Shown: positions 44,441-53,871 of the stretch, piece by piece
Layout of the letters: every line of letters begins with the position of its first letter
Position numbering within the stretch: position 1 is the stretch's first letter
Assembly (NCBI RefSeq): GCF_027622875.1
Contig: NZ_JAPZVP010000003.1
Location: 6,627 to 70,626 of the forward strand
Length of the DNA stretch: 64,000 nucleotides
Direction of reading: 5' to 3'
From: Glycomyces luteolus
Lineage (GTDB): Bacteria; Actinomycetota; Actinomycetes; Mycobacteriales; Micromonosporaceae
The notes under the pieces: model-generated
What the model saw: only the letters and a program-made list of their open reading frames with translations
The model's database searches: none
What the model was told of the DNA's origin: nothing
Program-made: the position numbers and the translations under genes

Positions 44441-45235
44441 TCAGTTGAGGCGGACCACCAGGCACTTGCCGCCCTGGTAGACGCCGCCGTCGACGTTGAG
44501 CACGAGTCCGTCGCAGTAGCGGCGGGCCTGCGTGACCTGGCTCGGCTCCAGCTCGGTCGTATCCGGGATCGTTGAATGGCCGTGCACGAGCTCCTCGCCG
44601 CCGAACGAGCGGAGCATCCCGCGCACCCGCGCGGGCCCGTCGGGGCCCATGAACTCGTGGCGGCGGGTCAGCTCGCGGAACAGCTGCCACCACTCCTCCG
44701 GCTCGTCCGCGGCCATGATCTTGCGGACAGCCGAGTTCACCGCCTCTTCGCTGCGGCCGTAGGCGAGATACGACTCGGTGTCGGCGTGCACGAGGAGGAC
44801 GTCGCTCGCGACGTGGAGCACGCGCCGGGTCTCGAGCCACTTCACCTCGTCGTCGGTGAGGTCGCCGAGCTCGTCCTCGAAGCCGCCGTTGAGGACCCAC
44901 CAGTGCAGGAACTGCCGGTCCTGGCCGTCGACGTCGGTGAAGGACACGTCGCCGAAGCGGCGCGAGCCGAGCAGCAGCACCTCGTGGTTGCCGATGAGCG
45001 TGTCGACGTGCCCGCCCTCGGCGGCCGCCTGGTCCGCGAGCTTGCGCAGCAGCCGCACGACGGCCACGCCCTCCTCGCCGCGGTCGAACAGGTCCCCGAG
45101 AATCCACAATCGAGCGGGGCCGCCCGCCCATTCGGCGTTCTCGTCCACCAGTCCGTGACCTCGCAGCGACTCGACGAGCGCGTCGTAGTGGCCGTGGATG
45201 TCGCTGGCCACGAACAGCGGACTGGTATCAGACAT
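44441..45235 (-). CDS. Calcineurin-like metallophosphoesterase
   Basis: Cytoplasmic dimetal phosphoesterase of 264 residues. The motifs are complete: SDIHGHYD (about 10-17), GDLFDRG (about 52-58), GNHE (about 89-92), and GHS near the C-terminus (LVHGHST). The long insertion with a DDEVKWLE helix is like bacterial PP1/ApaH-like proteins, so a protein or nucleotide phosphatase role is plausible; the substrate is unknown. The ATG at 45235 follows TAATAT by seven bases (leaderless). The much longer upstream frame is antisense to the peptidase gene. Confidence 0.88.
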   Translation of the reverse strand: MSDTSPLFVASDIHGHYDALVESLRGHGLVDENAEWAGGPARLWILGDLFDRGEEGVAVVRLLRKLADQAAAEGGHVDTLIGNHEVLLLGSRRFGDVSFTDVDGQDRQFLHWWVLNGGFEDELGDLTDDEVKWLETRRVLHVASDVLLVHADTESYLAYGRSEEAVNSAVRKIMAADEPEEWWQLFRELTRRHEFMGPDGPARVRGMLRSFGGEELVHGHSTIPDTTELEPSQVTQARRYCDGLVLNVDGGVYQGGKCLVVRLN

Positions 45236-45248
45236 GGGCTCGATATTA
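45236..45248 (-). promoter_or_regulatory. Leaderless promoter (-10 TAATAT)
   Basis: On the reverse strand TAATAT, then CGAGCCC, then the ATG of the metallophosphoesterase. Confidence 0.6.
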
Positions 45249-45472
45249 ATCCGGCGCGGACCCCTTCGGTGAAGTTGCGGGCCGCTCTCTGCTCCGGCCG
45301 CATCCGCCGCGGGTCGCCCGCCCCATTGCGCTTGCCGACCGGCAAGGGCCCAGAATAGGATTCGGCCACCGCCATTTTGGGCAGCACCGTCGGCGGCCTT
45401 GCCGGCGAGCCGGCGAAGCCGGCCCGCCCGCCGCTGATGCCAGCGCCGGTCCGACCGCAGCGAGGAGCCTCC

Positions 45473-47512
45473 GTGACCGAGAACCCGTTCCTGTCCCCTT
45501 CCGAACTCCCCTACCAGCTCCCGCCGTTCGCGGCGGTCGCGACCGAGCACTACCTGCCCGCGTTCGAGCAGGGCATGGCCGAGCAGCTCAAGGCCGTCGA
45601 TGCGATCGCCGGGAACGGCGAGGAGCCGACGTTCGCGAACACGGTCGTGGCGCTGGAGCGGTCCGGTCTCGGCACGCTCAAGCGGGTCGCCCTGGTGTTC
45701 TTCAACAAGCTCTCCTCGGACACCGACGACGACCTGAACGCGATCGAGTCCGAGATCAGCCCCAAGCTCGCCGCGCACGCGGACAAGATCCTGCTCAACG
45801 CGGCGCTGTTCGCGCGCATCGAGGCGCTCTGGGAGCAGCGGGACAAGCTGGGTCTCGACGAGCAGGACGAGCGGCTGCTCGAGCGGTACCGGACCGAGTT
45901 CGTGCGCGGCGGCGCCGCGCTCGACGCGGACGGCAAAGAGCGGCTCTCGGCGATCAACACCGAGCTGGCCGAGCTCGCCTCCAAGTTCAACCAGCAGATC
46001 CTCACCGACATCAACGACGCGGCCGTGCACGTCACGGACCGCGCCGAGCTCGACGGGCTCGGGGAGGACCAGATCGGGGCCGCCGCGGCGGCCGCGAAGG
46101 AGCGCGGCCTCGACGGCTGGCTCATCACGCAGTCGAACTTCTCGCGCCACCCGCTCCTGGAGGACCTGAAGGACCGGGGCCTGCGGGAGCGGCTGTACAA
46201 GGCCACGATCGGGCGCGGCGCCGGGAACGCCGAGACGCTGCTGCGGATGGTGCGGCTGCGCGCCGAGAAGGCGCGGCTGCTCGGCTTCGAGCACTTCGCC
46301 GCGTACATCGCCGCGGACCAGACCGCCGGGAACGCCGGGATCATCGGCGAGCGCCTCGCCGGGCTCGCCGAGGCCTCGGTGCGCAACGCGCGCCGCGAGG
46401 CCGCCGAGCTGCAGGAGGTCATCGACGCCGACGGCGACGGCTTCCAGCTCGCCGCGTGGGACTGGTCGTTCTACGCCAAGCAGGTGCGCCAGGCCAAGTA
46501 CGGCTTCGACGCCGAAGCGCTCAAGCCGTACCTCGAACTCGACCGCGTGCTCGTGGACGGGGTCTTCTACGCCGCCGAGCAGGAGTTCGGCCTCACCTTC
46601 GAAGAACGCAAGGACCTCGCCGGGTACCACCCGGAGGCCACGGTGTGGGAGGTCTTCGACAGCGGCGAGCCGCTGGGGCTGTTCGTGGGCGACTTCTTCA
46701 CGCGCGACTCGAAGAAGGGCGGCGCGTGGATGAACCCGCTCGTCGTCCAGTCCGACCTCACGGGCGACAGACCGGTCGTGGTGAACAACCTCAACGTGGT
46801 CAAGCCCTCCGAGGGGCAGCCGGCGCTCGTCACCGTCGACAACGTGACGACGCTGTTCCACGAGTTCGGGCACGCCCTCCACGGGCTGCTCTCGGCCTGC
46901 CGCTACCCGAAGACCTCGATGACCTCGACGCCGCGCGACTTCGTCGAGTACCCGTCGCAGGTCAACGAGATGTGGGAGGACTGGCCGGAGGTCACCGCGA
47001 ACTACATGCGCCACTACGAGACCGGCGAGCCCGCCCCGGCCGAGCTGATCGCGCAGTGGAAGGCCGCAGGCAAGTTCGGCGAGGGCTTCGCGTCCACCGA
47101 GTACCTCGGTGCGGCGCTGCTCGACCAGGCCTGGCACCGGCTCACCCCCGAGGACGTGCCCGACGGCGGCGACGACCCGCACGCGGTCGTGGAGGCCTTC
47201 GAGCGCAAGGCTCTTGAGGACGCCGGGATCTACTTGCCGGAGATCGCCCCGCGCTACCGCTCGGGCTACTTCGCGCACATCTCGATCGGCTACGCCGCCG
47301 GGTACTACTCCTACATCTGGTCGGAGATCCTCGACGCCGACACGGTGGAGTGGTTCAAGGAGAACGGCGGCCTCACCCGCGAGAACGGCGACCACTTCCG
47401 TGCCACGCTGCTCAGCAAGGGCGGCTCGATCGACCCGATGGAGTCCTACCGCCGCTTCCGAGGCAGGGACGCCGAGATCGAACCGCTGCTGGAGCGCAGG
47501 GGCCTGAAGTAG
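45473..47512 (+). CDS. M3-family metallopeptidase (Dcp/oligopeptidase A type)
   Basis: Zinc oligopeptidase of the thimet family, probably cytoplasmic, degrading short peptides; many relatives release dipeptides from the C-terminus. The 679 residues match Dcp. The zinc motif HEFGHALH (about 462-469) and the downstream Glu ligand in FVEYPSQVNEMW are present. YRSGYFAHISIGYAAGYYSYIWSE near the C-terminus is the substrate-binding Tyr/Gly loop. The GTG at 45473 follows GAGGAG. No signal peptide. Confidence 0.94.
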   Translation: MTENPFLSPSELPYQLPPFAAVATEHYLPAFEQGMAEQLKAVDAIAGNGEEPTFANTVVALERSGLGTLKRVALVFFNKLSSDTDDDLNAIESEISPKLAAHADKILLNAALFARIEALWEQRDKLGLDEQDERLLERYRTEFVRGGAALDADGKERLSAINTELAELASKFNQQILTDINDAAVHVTDRAELDGLGEDQIGAAAAAAKERGLDGWLITQSNFSRHPLLEDLKDRGLRERLYKATIGRGAGNAETLLRMVRLRAEKARLLGFEHFAAYIAADQTAGNAGIIGERLAGLAEASVRNARREAAELQEVIDADGDGFQLAAWDWSFYAKQVRQAKYGFDAEALKPYLELDRVLVDGVFYAAEQEFGLTFEERKDLAGYHPEATVWEVFDSGEPLGLFVGDFFTRDSKKGGAWMNPLVVQSDLTGDRPVVVNNLNVVKPSEGQPALVTVDNVTTLFHEFGHALHGLLSACRYPKTSMTSTPRDFVEYPSQVNEMWEDWPEVTANYMRHYETGEPAPAELIAQWKAAGKFGEGFASTEYLGAALLDQAWHRLTPEDVPDGGDDPHAVVEAFERKALEDAGIYLPEIAPRYRSGYFAHISIGYAAGYYSYIWSEILDADTVEWFKENGGLTRENGDHFRATLLSKGGSIDPMESYRRFRGRDAEIEPLLERRGLK

Positions 47513-47525
47513 GCAGACGAAAAGG

Positions 47526-47561
47526 CCCGCACGACTTCCCCCGAGGTCGTGCGGGTTTGTT
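47526..47561. terminator. Terminator between the M3 peptidase and Stealth genes
   Basis: A perfect 10-bp stem CCCGCACGAC with a 10-base loop, followed by TTTGTT on the plus strand. Confidence 0.8.
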
Positions 47562-47564
47562 CGC

Positions 47565-49286
47565 CTACAGCGCCATGGCCTTCTCCCACGGTGAGGGCAC
47601 CGGGAAGTACGACTCGAGGAAGCGCCGCATCATCGCCGAGCGCTCGTCCGCGAGGTCCTCGGGGAGCCCGGCGTCGTTGATGCAGAACGTGTCCCGGTCG
47701 CGCCGCTCCAGCAGGAGCTCCAACCGCTCGGCCACGTCGGGCATCCCCAGCTCCACGTACGCGTCCTGGGCCTCGCCCGCCACCGCGCGGCCGGTGAAGG
47801 ACGCGTAGTAGTGCTGCAGGGTCACCGTCGAGACGTCCGTGACGTTCCGGAACGAGCTCCGGGCGGTGCGCGTCAGGTCCTCCGAGAACTCCTTCTCGAC
47901 CTCGGCGAGCACGCTGCGCTGCAACGGGTACGGCACGTGCTTCATCATCCGCGAGATGGTCCGCCCGAACGCCCGCTCCAGCAGCGCCCGGTCGTTCTTG
48001 AACGCCGCGTTCGGCGGCGAGTCGGCCGTGCTCACCGGGTCCATCCCGATGAACGTCTGCGCCGGGAAGAACCGCGCGATCCCGCTCGGCTCGAAGAACA
48101 GCCGCGGGTCGAGCGGCTTCCCGACGAACATGTCGTCGTTGAAGTACAGGAAGTGCTCCGAGAGCCCCTCGATGCGGTGCAGCTGCGTCTCGATCGCGTG
48201 CGAGTTGAAGGTGGGCAGGCAGTCCGGGTCGTCGAACAGGTCGCGGTGGTCCACCACCGTGATCCCCGGGGCGTCCGCGTCGAGCCAGTGCGGTCGCTGC
48301 TGGTCGGTCACCAGGTACACGTGCCGCACCCAAGGCGCGTTCAAGTGCAGGGACCGCAGCGAGAACCGCAGCTCCTCGCGGTCGTGGAAGCGCGCCGCGT
48401 TGGCGGACTCGGCGTGGTACGGCGACTGGTCGGCCTCGGCGCGGCGGCGCAGCCAGGCGTGGTCCGCGCCGTCCACCCACGTGTAGACCACGTCGATCGG
48501 GAAGTCCACCAGGTCGAGCCCCGGCCGCGCGAACTCCGGCCGCGTCGACACGCGCGGCAGGCCCGCGCGCGGCCCGGCCGCCAGCGCCGTGAAGAGGCGC
48601 CCGGGGGCGGTGACCCGGGCGCCGTCGTCGCGGACGACGGGACTGATGCGGTTGTGTCTGGGGGCCAGGAGGTGTCCGTCGCCGGTGGACGTCCAGAACT
48701 CGACGTCGCAGCCGTAGTCGGCGCCGAAGAGGAGCTCGCGGGCGGCGTCGGTCCAGAGCCAGGAGGCGCGGACCATCGGCACGTCGCCCATGTCGGCGCG
48801 GCGGGCCCACTGGGGACGGTTGAGGCCGAGCTCGGATTCGCGGAAAGCGGGTTCGGGCGCGGCGAGGCGTCCGCCGGTGGAGTCGCAGAGCATGGCGAGG
48901 GCGGTGAGGACGCGCTGGCGGTCGGCGGCGTTGACGGCGAGCACCGGCCGGGTCAGGCTGAAGCCGGGCACGGCGAAGGAGTCGACGCCGGCGGCGGTGA
49001 GGATCGCGGTGACGATCTCGAGGTTGCGGCGCCAGACTTCGAGCGGTGTGGGTTCGGCGAGCGTGTAGGCCGGGCGGATCTCGCCCTGGTGGAGGAGATG
49101 GGCGGCGGCGAGGTCGGAGAAGTAGCCGTACGGTTCGGTGACTTCGGTGCGGGCCTTGGCACTCGGTCGCGCGTGGGCGCTGTGCGGTTCCATGGGCCGG
49201 GGGTCGGTGAGTTCCACCGCTTCGTGAAGCGGGGGGATGCATTCGGCCGCTCGGGTTGCGATGCGACGGTCATTGTCTGCGAACAA
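47565..49286 (-). CDS. Stealth-family sugar-phosphate transferase
   Basis: Predicted hexose-1-phosphoryl transferase that builds phosphoglycan polymers of the cell surface. The 573 residues contain the four Stealth regions in order: CR1 DVVYTWVDGAD (about 264-274), CR2 REELRFSLRSLHLNAPWVRHVYLVTD (landmarks REELR and VYLVTD), CR3 FNSHAIE...HFLYFNDDMF, and CR4 DTFCINDAG near the C-terminus. The N-terminal 240 residues are a separate nucleotidyltransferase-like extension. The TTG at 49286 is chosen because AGGAGG lies six bases upstream; ATG at 49193 has no such site. No neighbouring polysaccharide genes. Confidence 0.88.
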   Translation of the reverse strand: MFADNDRRIATRAAECIPPLHEAVELTDPRPMEPHSAHARPSAKARTEVTEPYGYFSDLAAAHLLHQGEIRPAYTLAEPTPLEVWRRNLEIVTAILTAAGVDSFAVPGFSLTRPVLAVNAADRQRVLTALAMLCDSTGGRLAAPEPAFRESELGLNRPQWARRADMGDVPMVRASWLWTDAARELLFGADYGCDVEFWTSTGDGHLLAPRHNRISPVVRDDGARVTAPGRLFTALAAGPRAGLPRVSTRPEFARPGLDLVDFPIDVVYTWVDGADHAWLRRRAEADQSPYHAESANAARFHDREELRFSLRSLHLNAPWVRHVYLVTDQQRPHWLDADAPGITVVDHRDLFDDPDCLPTFNSHAIETQLHRIEGLSEHFLYFNDDMFVGKPLDPRLFFEPSGIARFFPAQTFIGMDPVSTADSPPNAAFKNDRALLERAFGRTISRMMKHVPYPLQRSVLAEVEKEFSEDLTRTARSSFRNVTDVSTVTLQHYYASFTGRAVAGEAQDAYVELGMPDVAERLELLLERRDRDTFCINDAGLPEDLADERSAMMRRFLESYFPVPSPWEKAMAL

Positions 49287-49517
49287 TCGACACCTCCTGA
49301 CACTCACGGCTTTCGCCGTTCCGGGGTGGACCGGGGATGGGACCGGCGGGCGCGGGCAGGTCGTCGCTGACCACGCCTGAACGCCACGTGGCCGGACATT
49401 GACACTGCTACCAACAGTAGGCCACAGGCCGGTGACAGCATCGTGTCAGATTCGCGTCGGGGACGTCAACCGCAACGGGCGCCGCTCGCGGCGACGCCCG
49501 TTCACAGATTGAGATCG

Positions 49518-50159
49518 CTACTCCCCCAAGGGGATTCGCGCGATGTGTTCCCAGGTGTACGTGGAGGCGTCCTCGGATTGGATGACTCGGACGAGATCCA
49601 CTCCACTGACGGTGATTTCGGTCCTACCCGGTCGAACGTCGCGGAGCTTGTTCTGGATGGCGCCGCGGCGCGGGTCGGCCTCGACGTCGGCGGAGCGGTA
49701 GGACAGCGAGACGTGCCCGGGACCGCCGCAGGGGCGGCCGTAGTCGCCTTCGACGATCTCGTTGACGGCGTCCACACAGGCGTCCACGAGGCTCCGGAAC
49801 GCGGTGTCGGGGAAGGTGTCGAGCATGATCGCGCCGGTCGCGGCGAGCGCCGGGCCGATGGTGAGCGGGAAGGCCTTGATCTGGGCGGTCTTCTCGCGGA
49901 GTCGGTTGATGAGCTTCTCGCGGGTCGCGTCGTCGATCGTCGCGGCGTCGCATTCGACGGAGGCGATGGTGGCGTGGAGCCATTCGAGCGGGACGTGCCG
50001 GTCGCCTTCGGCCCGGTCGATGACCCCGCGGTAGGACTCGGCGACCGCCTTGACCTGGTCGAGGTCGGTCAGGTACACGTGGAGTTTGGTCCACCCCTCG
50101 GGCCAGCGCTGCCCCGAGTTCGGGGCTTTCGGTCCGGTTGCGGGTGCGGATGTGTTCAC
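49518..50159 (-). CDS. 2H phosphoesterase / 2'-5' RNA ligase family protein
   Basis: Protein of 213 residues with the two H-x-T/S motifs of the 2H superfamily: LHATIASVE (about 62-70) and GHVSLSYRS (about 147-155). Members act on cyclic phosphates of RNA or small molecules; the substrate here cannot be told. An N-terminal Ala/Pro-rich tail precedes the fold. It is a single gene, 110 bases downstream of cydC in the opposite sense of numbering but on the same strand. Confidence 0.82.
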   Translation of the reverse strand: MNTSAPATGPKAPNSGQRWPEGWTKLHVYLTDLDQVKAVAESYRGVIDRAEGDRHVPLEWLHATIASVECDAATIDDATREKLINRLREKTAQIKAFPLTIGPALAATGAIMLDTFPDTAFRSLVDACVDAVNEIVEGDYGRPCGGPGHVSLSYRSADVEADPRRGAIQNKLRDVRPGRTEITVSGVDLVRVIQSEDASTYTWEHIARIPLGE

Positions 50160-50270
50160 GGCTGCATCAATGCCTTAGCGCGATGAGTGCGGCGGGAGCC
50201 CGGGCGGGCGCCGCCGTCGGTCGTTTCCACCGGCACGGAGTACGCGTCCTGGTGGCACCGTTTCGGGAGT

Positions 50271-51965
50271 CTACCCAGGAGGAGCCGCGCTGAATAGTCG
50301 GTTGTCCGGCGCGTCACGTCGGGGAGTCGGGACCGGGCCGCGCAGGTGCACGACGCGGTCGACGACGCCGTCCGGGAGCGGCCGGTGGGTGATCACGATG
50401 GTGGTCTTGCCTTCAAGAGCCGCGGCGGCGGTGCGGAGTACGCGTTCGGCGGTGGCGGCGTCGAGATGCGCGTCGGGTTCGTCGAGGACGAGCACGTCGC
50501 GGTCGGCGAGGAGGCAGCGGGCGAGGGCGATGCGGCCGCGCTCGCCGCCGGAGACGGCCCGGCCGTGCTCGCCGAGGGGGGTCTGAAGGCCGTCGGGCAG
50601 GGCTTCGAGCCAGTCGCGGAGGCCGGCCCAGCGGAGGGCGCGGGCGAGGTCCTCGTCGGTGGCGGCGGGCCGGGCGAGGCGGAGGTTCTCGGCGAGCGTG
50701 GTGTCGAAGACGTGGGCGTCCTGGGAGCAGAGGCCGACGGTGCGGCGGAGGTCGTCGCCGTCGTACTCGGCGAGTTCGACGCCGCCGAAGCGGAGGCTCC
50801 CTTCATAGGGCAGGAAGCCCATGAGGGCGGCGGCGAGCGTGGACTTGCCGGAGCCGGACGGGCCCATGATGGCGACGCGCTCGCCGGGCTGGACGGTGAG
50901 GTCGAAGCCGCGCAGTGCGGGCGTCTCGGCGCCGGGCCAGGTCACGGAGAGGCGCTTGATCTCGATGTAGGGCGGCCCGCCGAGCGGGTTCGGCTCGTAT
51001 TCCATGGGCTCGACCGGGTCGGGGCGCGGTTCGTCGGCCCAGGTGATCTCGAGGAGGCGGCGGTCGCAGGCTTTGGCGGCGGCGGTCTGCTGGGCGGCGG
51101 CGGGCAGTGCGAGCACGGGTTCGAACGCGGCCAGCGGGACGAGCGCGACGACGGCGAGGAGGACGCCGTCGAGGGTCCCGGCGGCGACCGCGGGGATGCC
51201 GGCCCACAGTGCGCCGACGAGCGCGACGGCGAGGGCGAGGAGACCGGCGGCCTCCCCGAGGCCGCCGGTCCAGGCGATGCGGGCGTGGGCGCGGCGGAGC
51301 CGGTCGTCGCCTTCCAGGACCCGTTCCAGGGCGGCGGCGTCGGTGCCCGCGGCGACGAGCTCTTCGCGGCCGTGGAGGCACGCGCGGACGCCTTCGGTGA
51401 GGTCGCCGCGCTCGCGGGCGGTGGCCCGCACCGCGTACCGGGAGGACCAGGTGGCGAGCGCGGGGCCGACGAGCGCGGCCGCGAGCAGGCTGGCGCCCAG
51501 GATGACCCCGGCGGCGGGCAGGAGCGTCGCTTGGAGGGCGACCGCGCAGACGGACACGATGATCGCGGAGGCGAGCGGCAGCGCGCCGCGCAGCCACCGG
51601 TCCCCCACGCCGTCCACGTCGTCGACGAGCCGGGCCTGGAGGTCGCCGGTGCGCCACACCGGGACCCCGGCGGGCGCGAGGCGCACGAGCTTGCGCCACA
51701 CGGCGATCCGCAGCCGCTCCAGGCCGCGGAAGGCCGCCTCGTGCGAGACGAGGCGTTCGCTGTAGCGGAGCAGGCCGCGGCTGATGCCGAACAGCCGCAC
51801 CGAGGTGATCGCGACCATCAGGTACAGGATCGGCGGCTGCTCCCAGGCGCGCGAGATGAGGTAGCCGGAGACGGCCAGGAGCGCCAGCGCGCAGAGCTGC
51901 GCGAGGGCGCCGAGGGTCGCGCCGAGGCCGAGCCTCAACGCGATCGTGTTGCGCGACAGCTTCAC
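50271..51965 (-). CDS. cydC: Thiol reductant ABC exporter subunit CydC
   Basis: Half of the heterodimeric CydDC exporter of glutathione/cysteine-type reductants, needed for cytochrome bd assembly. The 564 residues have an N-terminal membrane domain with six hydrophobic segments (to about 290) and a nucleotide-binding domain: Walker A GPSGSGKST (about 375), signature VSGGERGRIALAR, Walker B VLVLDEPDAHLD, H-loop VITHRPL. The GTG start lies 100 bases after cydD. It is the last gene of cydABDC. Confidence 0.92.
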   Translation of the reverse strand: MKLSRNTIALRLGLGATLGALAQLCALALLAVSGYLISRAWEQPPILYLMVAITSVRLFGISRGLLRYSERLVSHEAAFRGLERLRIAVWRKLVRLAPAGVPVWRTGDLQARLVDDVDGVGDRWLRGALPLASAIIVSVCAVALQATLLPAAGVILGASLLAAALVGPALATWSSRYAVRATARERGDLTEGVRACLHGREELVAAGTDAAALERVLEGDDRLRRAHARIAWTGGLGEAAGLLALAVALVGALWAGIPAVAAGTLDGVLLAVVALVPLAAFEPVLALPAAAQQTAAAKACDRRLLEITWADEPRPDPVEPMEYEPNPLGGPPYIEIKRLSVTWPGAETPALRGFDLTVQPGERVAIMGPSGSGKSTLAAALMGFLPYEGSLRFGGVELAEYDGDDLRRTVGLCSQDAHVFDTTLAENLRLARPAATDEDLARALRWAGLRDWLEALPDGLQTPLGEHGRAVSGGERGRIALARCLLADRDVLVLDEPDAHLDAATAERVLRTAAAALEGKTTIVITHRPLPDGVVDRVVHLRGPVPTPRRDAPDNRLFSAAPPG

Positions 51966-52065
51966 GTGACCTCCCGATCGTTGTCCCGGCCGGTAAGCCG
52001 GAGAGCAGTTGAGCTTGCCGCACGAACCGGGCTCCCGCGTGCGGTTTCTGACCCGGGGGCGGAAG

Positions 52066-53871
52066 TCACCAGTCCACCTCCCTGTCGGCGATCGCGCGCA
52101 CCGCGGAGCGGTGGGAGGCGATCAGGACGGTTCGCTGTGCGAGGTAGGGGGCGAACGAGTCGAGGACGGCCTGCTCGGTGTCGCCGTCGAGGTGCGCGGT
52201 CGGCTCGTCGAGGAGCAGCACCGGCGGGTCGAGGAGGTCGACGCGGAGCAGGAAGCGGGCCAGGCCGACCCGGGCGGCCTCCCCGGCGGAGAGCCCGGAG
52301 CCGTCGGCGGCGACCGTGCGGTTCGCGGCGGGCGCGTGCGCGGCGGCGATCGCCTTCGCCACAGCGGGATCCGAAGCGCGAGCGCCGCCACGGCTGTCGG
52401 GGACGGCGAGGCGCACGTTCTCGGCGACCGTGCCGTCGATGAGGACCGGCCGCTGCGGGAGCCACGCGATCGAGCGGCGCACCGCCGCGAGGTCGAGGCC
52501 GGACAGTTCGGTGTCGTCGAACGCGATCGAGCCCGAGACGGGCTGCCGGAATCCGACGAGGGCCGCCATGAGCGTCGACTTCCCGGCCCCGGACCTGGCG
52601 GTGAGGACCGTGGTCTGCCCGGCCGGAATCGTCAGGCTCAGCTCGGGGAGCGGTTGTCGGCCCGGGTAGGCGAAGACGGTGCGGCGGAACATGATCGCGG
52701 GCGCACGGTCCAGAGGCGGGTGCGACAGGGCGGGGGACGTGGTGAGCGCGGTGGGGCCGTGTCTGCCATGCCGCTGCGCGACGCCCGCTGCTCCGGCTTT
52801 GCCGGCGAGGGCGGCGCTTCGCTTCCCAAGCCACTGCGCGAACCCGCCCGCGCCCTGCGCGGTCGGCTCCGGCTCGGCCTCCGCGTCCTCCGGGGCCTCG
52901 GCGAGGATCGCGAAGACCTGCTCGGCGGCGGCCAGGCCCTCGGCGCTGGCGTGGTAGTGCGCGCCCGCATTGCGCAGCGGCAGGTAGGCCTCAGGAGCGA
53001 GGATCAGGACGAGCAGCGCGGTCCGGAGCCCGGCCTCGCCGGTCATGCCGCCGTCGACCAGGTCGACGCCCACGGTGACCGCGACGACCGCCACGGACAG
53101 GCTCGCGGCGAGCTCGAGCACCAGCGCCGAGCAGAAGGCCACGCGCAGCAGCGCCATCGACCGGCGGCGGTACGCGCCCGTCGTGACCTCGATGGCCTCG
53201 ACCTGCTTCCCGGCCCGCCCGAACGCCTTGAGCGTCGGCAGCCCGGCCACCAGGTCGGCGAAGTGGTGCGCGAGACGGGACGTGGACTCCCATTGGCGTT
53301 CCGCCCGGGTGCGCGTGTACAGGCCGATGAGGACTCCGAACAGCGGGATCAGCGGCAGCGTGACGAGGACGATCAGCGCGGCGGGCGGGTAGGCGGCGAG
53401 CATGACCGCGAGGACGCCCACCGGCACGACCACCGCGAGCACCAGCTGCGGCAGGTAGCGCGCGAAGTAGCCGTCCAGCGCGTCGATCCCGCGCACCAGC
53501 AGCGCCGCCGTCTCACCCGTATGGCGCTTCCCCGATGGCAGTCGCATGAGCTGCTGGAGCGCCTGGCGGCGCAGCCCGGATTTGACGCCCGCGCTGGCGC
53601 GGTGCGCGGCGGCTTCCTGCACCGAGGCGAGCAGCGCCCGGACGGCGAGGACCGCGCCCAGCGCGACCAGTTGCGGCCCAAGGGAACCGTTGCTCTGGCC
53701 GCCGGCGAACGCGCCCGCGATGAGGCTCGCGGTGAGCCAGGCGCCGGCGACGACGCACGCGGTGCGGGCGATGCCGAGCGCGGCGCATACGCCGATGAAG
53801 AGGGTCGCGCCGCGCGCCCGGTGCAGGAGGCGGCGGTCGAGGTTCGCGGGTTTCGATGCGAGGGTCGTCAT
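52066..53871 (-). CDS. cydD: Thiol reductant ABC exporter subunit CydD
   Basis: First half of CydDC. The 601 residues comprise a six-helix membrane domain (with the ABC EAA-like loop near GLPTLKAFGRAG), a long low-complexity linker (about 345-390) and a nucleotide-binding domain: Walker A ARSGAGKST, signature LSAGEAARVGLAR (Ala in place of the second Gly), Walker B VLLLDEPTAHLD and H-loop IASHR. The signature variant is on this half and the consensus one on CydC, as in asymmetric ABC dimers. It overlaps cydB by ATGA. Confidence 0.92.
   Translation of the reverse strand: MTTLASKPANLDRRLLHRARGATLFIGVCAALGIARTACVVAGAWLTASLIAGAFAGGQSNGSLGPQLVALGAVLAVRALLASVQEAAAHRASAGVKSGLRRQALQQLMRLPSGKRHTGETAALLVRGIDALDGYFARYLPQLVLAVVVPVGVLAVMLAAYPPAALIVLVTLPLIPLFGVLIGLYTRTRAERQWESTSRLAHHFADLVAGLPTLKAFGRAGKQVEAIEVTTGAYRRRSMALLRVAFCSALVLELAASLSVAVVAVTVGVDLVDGGMTGEAGLRTALLVLILAPEAYLPLRNAGAHYHASAEGLAAAEQVFAILAEAPEDAEAEPEPTAQGAGGFAQWLGKRSAALAGKAGAAGVAQRHGRHGPTALTTSPALSHPPLDRAPAIMFRRTVFAYPGRQPLPELSLTIPAGQTTVLTARSGAGKSTLMAALVGFRQPVSGSIAFDDTELSGLDLAAVRRSIAWLPQRPVLIDGTVAENVRLAVPDSRGGARASDPAVAKAIAAAHAPAANRTVAADGSGLSAGEAARVGLARFLLRVDLLDPPVLLLDEPTAHLDGDTEQAVLDSFAPYLAQRTVLIASHRSAVRAIADREVDW

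Noticed and set aside
45400-47395. Long N-terminal extension of the metallophosphoesterase frame
   Set aside because: It is antisense to the M3 peptidase. The promoter TAATAT and ATG at 45235 give a complete enzyme.
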